This document shows, piece by piece, positions 7,111-12,254 of a DNA stretch of 14,645 bases. The notes beneath the pieces were generated by a model that did not search any database, was not told the DNA's origin, and worked only from the letters and a program-made list of their open reading frames with translations. The stretch covers positions 1 to 14,645 of the forward strand of contig CAMPCT010000033.1 in NCBI GenBank assembly GCA_946647055.1, written 5' to 3'. Within the stretch, counting starts at the first letter, position 1. Each line of letters begins with the position of its first letter. The stretch is from an uncultured Atopobium sp. Lineage in GTDB: Bacteria; Actinomycetota; Coriobacteriia; Coriobacteriales; Atopobiaceae. Both the position numbers and the translations under genes were made by a program.

Positions 7111-7144
7111 GTTTTGTCAAAACGCGGCGCCGCGGTGGCGCCGC
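7111..7144 (+). promoter_or_regulatory. Two inverted repeats in the flp leader
   Basis: The 88-base gap before the major pilin gene carries a 13-bp palindrome GTTTTG-T-CAAAAC (7111-7123). Directly next to it is an 8-bp perfect hairpin GCGGCGCC-GCGGT-GGCGCCGC (7124-7144). The hairpin ends seven bases before the AGAGGAAG ribosome binding site. Pilin mRNA is usually far more abundant than mRNA of the machine genes. A 5' hairpin could stabilise a processed flp transcript, act as a partial terminator after tadC, or mark a separate promoter. No clear -10/-35 pair is visible. Confidence 0.5.
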
Positions 7145-7165
7145 AGAAGAGAGAGGAAGTTTGAC

Positions 7166-7360
7166 ATGCAGTGGACGAAGGAGATGTCGGGCCGGCTTGG
7201 CCTGGGAAACGTGCTTTCCGAGACATCCGGTCAGGGCACGACGGAGTACGCGATCCTCGTTGGCGTGCTGGTGGTCATCGCGATCCTTGCCATCATCGCG
7301 TTCAGGGACAAGGTCTCGGAGCTGTGGAATGCCATCGCCGACGGGATCAACTCGCTCTAG
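7166..7360 (+). CDS. flp: Major Flp-type (type IVb) prepilin
   Basis: This is the structural subunit of the Tad pilus. The 64-residue precursor has a 22-residue leader ending in Gly, then QGTTEYA followed by a continuous hydrophobic helix (ILVGVLVVIAILAIIAF) and a short polar tail. Cleavage between G22 and Q23 would put Glu at +5 and Tyr at +6, the hallmark of Flp pilins, and leave a 42-residue mature pilin. ATG 7166 is preceded by AGAGGAAG (7152-7159). The frame is open further upstream, but that sequence is arginine-rich non-coding leader. The cleaving peptidase (TadV type) is not in the window. The gene's 3' end overlaps the probable start of the next gene. Confidence 0.93.
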   Translation: MQWTKEMSGRLGLGNVLSETSGQGTTEYAILVGVLVVIAILAIIAFRDKVSELWNAIADGINSL

Positions 7361-7811
7361 GGACGTCCCCGAGGGTCTGCCCATCGCCGTGGCTCCCGCC
7401 CTCGTGGTGCTGCTGGCGCTCCTTGTCTCCAGCGTTCTGATGGGCGGGGAGCTGTCTGGGCGGACGGGAGACGCCGCTCCCGGAGAGGCTCCTCTAACGG
7501 AACCACGGGAGGGCGAGGACTCGCTTGCCACGATGGCGGGGCTGGTTGGTGACGGCAGGCTCTCGGGAGAGGTGCGGGCGAGGCGGGTGGACCACGATGT
7601 GCCCCAGGCCGCGCGGGACGTGCTCGTCGGCTACGAGGGCCAGGGACTCCTGCTCGTCGAGGCGGGCTACCTCGACCTCTTTGGGGAGACCTGGGGCTGC
7701 GTGGTGTGGTCGGGGTCGTGGTCGGAGGTGTGTCTCGTCCGGGGCCTGCCCGACGGCGGGGGCAGCGAGGTGCGCGTCATGAGGATTGATGGCACGGGTT
7801 GGGAGGGGTAG
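7329..7811 (+). CDS. Single-pass membrane protein of the Tad operon, unknown
   Basis: I do not recognise this protein. From ATG 7329 it has 160 residues: a short basic N-terminus, one membrane segment at about residues 19-39 (IAVAPALVVLLALLVSSVLM), an acidic linker, then a small domain of about 90 residues with alternating strand-like stretches (DVLVGYEGQGLLLVEAGYL, WGCVVWSGSWSEVCLVRG) and two cysteines. The topology suggests an anchored domain outside the membrane. ATG 7329 lies inside the flp 3' end (32-base overlap) with GGAG at 7318-7321. GTG 7389 is the alternative, giving 140 residues but a poor ribosome binding site. The stop is two bases before the next ATG. Its place between the major pilin and minor pilins suggests a role in pilus assembly or a pilin-associated surface part. 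Confidence 0.7.
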   Translation: MPSPTGSTRSRDVPEGLPIAVAPALVVLLALLVSSVLMGGELSGRTGDAAPGEAPLTEPREGEDSLATMAGLVGDGRLSGEVRARRVDHDVPQAARDVLVGYEGQGLLLVEAGYLDLFGETWGCVVWSGSWSEVCLVRGLPDGGGSEVRVMRIDGTGWEG

Positions 7812-7813
7812 GC

Positions 7814-8053
7814 ATGCGAGTGGATGGAGAGGTGACGGATGAGCTGGGGTGCGCCCTTTGGGATGAGCGTGGCCAGTCCACGGTCGAGTATGCGGTCGTC
7901 CTCGCGGCGGGAATGGCCATGTGCGCCGCCCTCGCGGTGCTGTGGCATGCCGCGAGCGGGGGCGTCCTGCTGGGGATCGTCGAGCATGCCTGCGCCTATG
8001 CGTTTGGCGGGGGAAGCGACCTCTCCGCCTGGCAGGACCTGCTGCTCTTCTGA
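7814..8053 (+). CDS. Second Flp/TadE-like prepilin
   Basis: The 79-residue product has a 20-residue leader ending in Gly, then QSTVEYAVVL and a hydrophobic helix reaching about residue 45. Cleavage at G20-Q21 gives Glu +5 and Tyr +6, as in the major pilin. The mature form of 59 residues has a longer C-terminal part (VEHACAYAFGGGSDLSAW) than the major Flp and contains cysteines. It is probably a minor pilin or pseudopilin of the same pilus. ATG 7814 follows GGGAGGGG (7801-7807 region) at good spacing. It overlaps the next frame. Confidence 0.82.
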   Translation: MRVDGEVTDELGCALWDERGQSTVEYAVVLAAGMAMCAALAVLWHAASGGVLLGIVEHACAYAFGGGSDLSAWQDLLLF

Positions 8054-8519
8054 CGCGTGGGAGGAGCAGACGGGGCAGTCCTCGGTCGAGGCGGCGTTGC
8101 TGCTGCCGACGGTGATGGTGGTCCTCGCGCTCCTCCTGGAGCCGGTGTGCCTCCTCTACACGCGCACCGTCATGCAGCATGCCGCCTGCCTTGCGGCCCG
8201 TGCCGCCCTCACGACGTCTTCGGGGGAGGGGGCCGTGCGGGAGATGGCGCTCCGGCGTCTTGCCGCGGTGCCCGAGGCATCCCCCTTCCACGTGGGCGGG
8301 CGTGACGACTGGGTGGTGACGGTCGGGGGGCTGGGGACTTCGCACGTGAGCGTCTCCATCACGGGGCATGCCAGGCCCCTGCCGCTGGTGGGTGCCGCCA
8401 TCGCCCTTGCCGGAGGCTCTGACGGTGCGGGAGTCGTCCTTCGGGTGGACGTCGAGGAGGGGTTGAGGCCCGAGTGGCTGGAGGGAGGATACGATGACTG
8501 GGTCGGCATCTGGGGATAG
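7998..8519 (+). CDS. TadE-like pseudopilin
   Basis: TadE-type proteins are minor pilin-like subunits processed by the prepilin peptidase. The product contains TGQSSVEAALLLPTVMVVLA, the TadE hallmark, with Glu +5 after a G-Q junction. A helix and an extracellular part of about 120 residues rich in strands follow (DDWVVTVGGLGTSHVSVSITGHARPLPLVG). The start is uncertain. ATG 7998 gives 173 residues and a 56-base overlap with the preceding gene, ATG 7986 adds four residues, and TTG 8004 is also possible. None has a strong ribosome binding site, so translation may depend on coupling. The stop overlaps the next gene by 26 bases. Confidence 0.8.
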   Translation: MRLAGEATSPPGRTCCSSDAWEEQTGQSSVEAALLLPTVMVVLALLLEPVCLLYTRTVMQHAACLAARAALTTSSGEGAVREMALRRLAAVPEASPFHVGGRDDWVVTVGGLGTSHVSVSITGHARPLPLVGAAIALAGGSDGAGVVLRVDVEEGLRPEWLEGGYDDWVGIWG

Positions 8520-10572
8520 GCATGGAACGGCGTGGCATGGGCATGCCGCGTGCGCGCCGCTGCTCTCGACCTTCGTGGACGACGAGGGTGGCTACACGTC
8601 GGTGGCCTTCGCCTGCGCGCTTCTCGTGAGCCTGAGCCTCGTGTTCGCGACGGCGACCGCCGGGTGGGTGCTCTCGCGCTCGGCGGACGTGCAGGAGGTG
8701 GCGGACGCCTGTGCCCTTGCGGGAGAGAATCCCGTCGCCGCCTATGCGACCGTGGCGCAGGTGCTCGACGCCTGCGTCCTGAGCATGGGCATCGCGGGAG
8801 TGGTCGTCGCGGGGGCGGGGCTTGTCCTGGCGGCTGTTCCCGGTGCGTCCGCGGAGGCGCTCGAGGTCACGAACATGGGGCGCGACATCCTCGACGCGCG
8901 ACGGGACTTCGCGCACGAGGCCTCGGAGGGCCTCTCGAGGCTCGAGGGGACGCTTCCCCTGCTCGTGGTGGCCAATTCCGCGACGGTCGTCTCGGCGAAC
9001 TCGTCGGACGGCGCCGCCTATGTCGGCTGCGCCATTCCCTTTCCCCAGGAGTCGCTCTCGGAGTTCTCCCTTGGGGACGAGGACCCCGATACCGAGGCGG
9101 TCGACGATGCGGCCGATCGGATGCGCGACGCGTCCGACCGCGCGAAGGACGCCCAGGACCGCGCCGAGGCGCTCCAGATGGAGGGGTGGCTCGCCGACTG
9201 TGGCTCGACTCCCCGTTGCATGCGCGAGCGTGCGGGGACGCTGGCAGGGCTCTCTGGGTCTGCGAACCCCAACTATCCCTCGCCCGAGGGATGGAACTTT
9301 GGGGTCGCGCTCGAGCGTGCCCGTGCGTACTACGCTCGCAGGGTGGCGATCGAGGCGCCGCATGGCGGTGACATCGAGTCGGTCACCGACTCCCTTGCCA
9401 GGCGGGCGTTCTACGAGTATGCCCGTGACACCGTGCGGTCCGGTCACTACCGCGAGCTGGCCGACGGAGCCGTCGACCTCTCCCTTCCCCGCCTTCCGCG
9501 AAACATGTCCCAGGTCCGTGCGACCCGTCTCTACACCGAGTCGCGGTGGCCTTGCTCCATCGAGGACGGCGTGCGCACGCTCCACTCCACGCTTGCCTGC
9601 CCCGGTGCGACGGGGCCCTCGTCGGGAACTGCGTCGCTTGCCGAGCAGGAGTCGGGCATCGTCGGGCATTGCCCCGTCTGCCGCATGGACGTGGGGGACA
9701 TGGGCAAGACCCCTGCCGCGTCAACCTCGATCGACAACGGCTTCGAGCACTTCTGGGCCCGTGTCTGCGATGCCGCGGACGCCTATGAGGCGGCGTGCTC
9801 CGACCTCGCGGCTGCCAAGGGGGAGATGCGCTCCATCTCGGACGAGGGGGCGTCTGCCTTCGAGCGTGCCATCGAGGCCCTTTCCGTCGATCGGCCGAGC
9901 ATCTGCCCTCCCGGGGCATGGGGTTGCGTCGCGGTCGTCGCGCGCCCGAGCACGGGCGTGGCGCCCGCCGAGCTCACCTCGGCCTTCCTCTCGGAGGCCC
10001 ATGTCCCCGCAGGAGCCGCGGTCTCTGCGGCGGTGCTTGCCCCCGACCCCGCGACTGCGGAGAACAACGTGCTCTCGAGCTTCCTAGACGGCCTGTCGGT
10101 GGATGGGGGAGTCGCGGTTGGCGTCGCGGGGAGGATCCTGGATGCCTGGGGAAGCTTCCTCGTCGCCTACGGGTCGGTCTACGAGGATGTCGGCAGCACC
10201 GCGGGAGGGCTGCTCACGAGGCTCGACGGAGTCTCGGGCTCGAGCATTGGCCGGTCGCTCTCCGAGCGGCTCGCAGACCTCGTCGCCGCCGCGGGGTTCG
10301 AGCCCGTCGACATGCGCATGAGGAAGCCCGTGCTCACGGGGACGGCAAACGTTCTGGGAAAGGGAGGTGTGAGCGACTCCCTGGGCATACGCGAGCTCGT
10401 CGAGTCCCTGCCCGCATCGGGGTCGCCCACCCAGATCGCGGCGGCCTTGGGAAGGCATGTGGTCAACAGGTTTGGCGCCACGACCGTGACCATAGCCGAG
10501 CTGCCCATTCCGGGGACCGACCTCACCATCCCCCTGACCCTTGACCTGAGGGGCCTGGTGAATGCCGTATGA
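8494..10572 (+). CDS. Large TadG-like surface protein of the Tad operon
   Basis: This 692-residue protein has a pilin-like N-terminus (DEGGYTSVAFACALLVSLSL, membrane helix about 34-58) that lacks the usual Glu +5, as in TadG-type proteins. A second hydrophobic stretch lies at 95-117. A charged, Ala-rich helix, probably a coiled coil, spans 199-230. Several cysteine pairs follow: C236/C242 (CGSTPRC), WPCS with LACPG, and a CPVC motif at 393-396 in GHCPVCRMDVGDMGK. The C-terminal half is Ser/Gly/Val-rich. The start has GGGAGG (8483-8488) at about 5 bases. Its position among pseudopilins suggests an anchored tip, base or surface subunit. The large middle and C-terminal parts match no family I can name. 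CPVC could be a disulfide-exchange or zinc site. Confidence 0.8.
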   Translation: MTGSASGDRHGTAWHGHAACAPLLSTFVDDEGGYTSVAFACALLVSLSLVFATATAGWVLSRSADVQEVADACALAGENPVAAYATVAQVLDACVLSMGIAGVVVAGAGLVLAAVPGASAEALEVTNMGRDILDARRDFAHEASEGLSRLEGTLPLLVVANSATVVSANSSDGAAYVGCAIPFPQESLSEFSLGDEDPDTEAVDDAADRMRDASDRAKDAQDRAEALQMEGWLADCGSTPRCMRERAGTLAGLSGSANPNYPSPEGWNFGVALERARAYYARRVAIEAPHGGDIESVTDSLARRAFYEYARDTVRSGHYRELADGAVDLSLPRLPRNMSQVRATRLYTESRWPCSIEDGVRTLHSTLACPGATGPSSGTASLAEQESGIVGHCPVCRMDVGDMGKTPAASTSIDNGFEHFWARVCDAADAYEAACSDLAAAKGEMRSISDEGASAFERAIEALSVDRPSICPPGAWGCVAVVARPSTGVAPAELTSAFLSEAHVPAGAAVSAAVLAPDPATAENNVLSSFLDGLSVDGGVAVGVAGRILDAWGSFLVAYGSVYEDVGSTAGGLLTRLDGVSGSSIGRSLSERLADLVAAAGFEPVDMRMRKPVLTGTANVLGKGGVSDSLGIRELVESLPASGSPTQIAAALGRHVVNRFGATTVTIAELPIPGTDLTIPLTLDLRGLVNAV

Positions 10573-11060
10573 GGCGCCCGGTGATGGTGGCGGCGCACGC
10601 GCTCATGGGGGAACGGGGCCAGATGTGCGTCGAGATGGCCGTGCTGCTTCCGGTGACCCTGGTCATTGCCCTCGCCGTCCTCAACCTGGCCCGCTACGCG
10701 GAGCTCTGCGCACGCTTCGACAGGGTTGCCCTCGACGCGGTCGTCGCCTGTGGTGCGTCACCCTCTGGCGCGGGGGACGCCTCGTCCTCCTCAGCCCAGG
10801 TCGAGGCCCGCATCCAAGAGGCCTTCGCGGACGTCGACAGGCTCGAGGTGAGCGTGACGTCATCCGAGGTCGGGCGCCTCTCGGGTGCCGACGCGACCTT
10901 CTCCATCCTCCCCACGCTGACGCGCTACACCTGTGAGATGCGCCTCTCCCCTTGGCCGTCCTCGTTCGCCATCGCGGGGGTGAGTCTGGGGCCGCCAGCC
11001 CGGCTCGTCCACAGGAGGTCGTTGGTCGTCGACAGGTTCAGGGCGGGGGTGGTGGTCTAG
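10569..11060 (+). CDS. TadE/TadF-like pseudopilin
   Basis: The 163-residue product starts with a short leader ending GERG, then QMCVEMAVLLPVTLVIALAV, a TadE-type helix with Glu +5 after the G17-Q18 junction. A globular part of about 115 residues follows, containing two further cysteines. It fits a TadE/TadF minor subunit that would combine with the TadE-like and TadG-like proteins. ATG 10569 overlaps the preceding stop (ATGA). ATG 10584 is a possible alternative, since the leader is otherwise long and contains two Met. The stop is immediately followed by the next ATG. Confidence 0.82.
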   Translation: MRRPVMVAAHALMGERGQMCVEMAVLLPVTLVIALAVLNLARYAELCARFDRVALDAVVACGASPSGAGDASSSSAQVEARIQEAFADVDRLEVSVTSSEVGRLSGADATFSILPTLTRYTCEMRLSPWPSSFAIAGVSLGPPARLVHRRSLVVDRFRAGVVV

Positions 11061-11678
11061 ATGCGGGACGTGACGGTGACGTTTGGGCGACCGGGGACGT
11101 CCGTGACGGCACGTTGGCTCACGACCCCCCTGCAGCGCCTGCGAGGGCTGCTGCTCACGGGCAGTGATGCCCGGCCGGTGCTGCTCGAGGGATGTGCCTC
11201 CGTGCACACCTTTGGCATGGCATACCCCATCGACGTGGCGTTCCTTGGGCGCGACGGGTCGTGCCTGCTGTCGGTCCGCGGCATGCGGCCGGGTAGGGTC
11301 CTGGGCGCCAGGGGGTCGCGGCGGGTGCTCGAGCGCCCGGCAGCGGACGGACCCTGGCCGCAGAGGGGAGAGCGTGTCGAGATGACATATGGCCGCGGGG
11401 GAGGGGGATCTCCGCCGCGGAAGGGGGCCCAGGCCCCGCTGGTGACGAAGGACGCAATGGATGGGGCGAAGCCCCGGATGGGAGTTCGATCATGGCAAGG
11501 CAGTACTCGTTTGGCGGTTCGTCGATGCAGGCAGAGGAGCGGGAGCGGGCGGAGCAGGCCGAGGGCCAGGCGGTTGGCGTCAAGGTGTGCCCACGCTGCG
11601 GGGCGAGGCTCTTCGAGGACATGGACGTGTGCTATGGGTGTCTCTATGACTTCAGGAACCCGGGCGAGGGCTTCGTGA
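11061..11678 (+). CDS. DUF192-family protein, open frame running past the domain end
   Basis: Residues 1 to about 108 form a recognisable DUF192 domain: RLRGLLLTG, the central VLLEGCASVHTFGMAYPIDV (about 40-59), then VRGMRPGRV and PWPQRGERVE. Family members are usually 110-150 residues and often secreted. Their molecular role is not firmly known. Here the frame stays open for nearly 100 further residues, giving 205. That tail is arginine-, serine- and glycine-rich, looks non-native, and runs 187 bases into the next gene in another frame. The real domain probably ends near 11390, just before two G-runs and short GC hairpins. A lost stop codon, a frameshift or a sequencing slip are all possible. 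The start follows the previous TAG directly, with a weak ribosome binding site. It is the only cytoplasmic-looking product between pilin genes and the FHA gene. Confidence 0.68.
   Translation: MRDVTVTFGRPGTSVTARWLTTPLQRLRGLLLTGSDARPVLLEGCASVHTFGMAYPIDVAFLGRDGSCLLSVRGMRPGRVLGARGSRRVLERPAADGPWPQRGERVEMTYGRGGGGSPPRKGAQAPLVTKDAMDGAKPRMGVRSWQGSTRLAVRRCRQRSGSGRSRPRARRLASRCAHAAGRGSSRTWTCAMGVSMTSGTRARAS
11424..11475 (+). repeat. Two short GC hairpins between DUF192 and FHA genes
   Basis: GGGGCC-CA-GGCCCC (11424-11437) and GGGGC-GAA-GCCCC (11463-11475) are perfect short inverted repeats. The second closes with GCGAAGC, a known extra-stable hairpin loop sequence. It ends five bases before the GGGAG ribosome binding site of the FHA gene. 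They may be leader structures or leftovers of a non-coding spacer, which would agree with the DUF192 reading frame ending before this point. Confidence 0.45.
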
Positions 11679-12139
11679 GCCTTCCCGACCCAGAGGGGCA
11701 GGCATCGGGTGCCAAGTCGGCTGTAGCCGCCCGCCCCTTGGGCAGGCAGGCGGGACCGTCGTCGACAAAGGCCGGTCCCACGCCGCCTCGGGAGATGGCC
11801 ATGCCGGGCGACCCGGGGGCGACGCTCGCCTTTGGCAGCGAGCTGCCTCCCGTGGTGCTCAGGGTCAGGTCCCCGAACGTCGAGTTCGTTATCCCCGTGG
11901 GCGATGGTGGCGTCTCCTTTGGGCGGAGTCCCGAGAACGACGTCATCCTGCCAGCCCGCACGGTGTCGCGCGAGCACCTGCGCGTGGTGCGACGTGGTGA
12001 CGACACCATGGCGTTCGACCAAGGCGCGACCAACCCGACCCTCCTGAACGGCAACGCCATCTCGGGGGGCGTCAGGATCGCCGATGGTGACGTCCTCGAG
12101 GTGGGCAACGTCAGCATCAAGCTCGAGCCGGCCGGATAG
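11492..12139 (+). CDS. Zinc-ribbon and FHA-domain protein
   Basis: FHA domains bind phosphothreonine on partner proteins, linking a process to Ser/Thr kinases. The 215-residue product has an N-terminal four-cysteine ribbon (C33-P-R-C36 and C47-Y-G-C50), a low-complexity Pro/Ser/Ala linker (about 60-115) and a C-terminal FHA domain (about 120-213). Key FHA residues are present: G144-R145 in FGRSPENDV, S159 and H162 in SREH, and N186-G187 in NPTLLNG. ATG 11492 has GGGAG at 11480-11484, and ATG 11525 is an alternative. No kinase or phosphatase gene lies nearby in the window. As the last gene of the pilus block, it could bring phosphorylation control to the TadA/TadZ apparatus, but that is inference. 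No terminator is visible after its stop. Confidence 0.88.
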   Translation: MARQYSFGGSSMQAEERERAEQAEGQAVGVKVCPRCGARLFEDMDVCYGCLYDFRNPGEGFVSLPDPEGQASGAKSAVAARPLGRQAGPSSTKAGPTPPREMAMPGDPGATLAFGSELPPVVLRVRSPNVEFVIPVGDGGVSFGRSPENDVILPARTVSREHLRVVRRGDDTMAFDQGATNPTLLNGNAISGGVRIADGDVLEVGNVSIKLEPAG

Positions 12140-12204
12140 CGCAGGCCATACGCAGACCCTGTGCCTCCCTCGCCCGACGGATGGCACCTCCCCCGCACAT
12201 GCGC

Positions 12205-12210
12205 TATACT
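12205..12210 (+). promoter_or_regulatory. Probable -10 box of the TerB-like operon
   Basis: TATACT matches the -10 consensus at five of six positions and lies in a short AT-richer pocket between two GC-rich arms. The expected start would be about 12217. A -35 at 17-base spacing (TGGCAC, 12182-12187) is poor, so the promoter may need an activator or be intrinsically weak. Confidence 0.5.
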
Positions 12211-12212
12211 GA

Positions 12213-12226
12213 CGAACACGTGTACG
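12213..12226 (+). promoter_or_regulatory. LexA/SOS-box-like operator
   Basis: CGAACACGTGTACG matches the Gram-positive/actinobacterial LexA box (CGAAC-RNRY-GTTCG form) at 13 of 14 positions. The only change is A for T at position 12. Its centre is the perfect palindrome ACACGTGT (12216-12223). It sits three bases after the -10 box, over the expected start site, where LexA binding would repress. The host's own LexA consensus is unknown, so this is a candidate. Confidence 0.5.
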
Positions 12227-12254
12227 AATACCATGTGCGAGGGAGGTGCGGGCG

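Larger units (their letters stand above)
12184..12249 (+). repeat. 18-bp inverted repeat flanking the TerB-operon promoter
   Basis: Left arm GCACCTCCCCCGCACATG (12184-12201) and right arm CATGTGCGAGGGAGGTGC (12232-12249) are reverse complements at 17 of 18 positions, with a 30-base spacer. The spacer contains the -10 box and the LexA-like box. The right arm contains the GGGAGGTG Shine-Dalgarno sequence of the next gene. In RNA reading through from upstream, the arms would form a long stem that buries this Shine-Dalgarno sequence. RNA starting near 12217 would lack the left arm. Confidence 0.75.
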
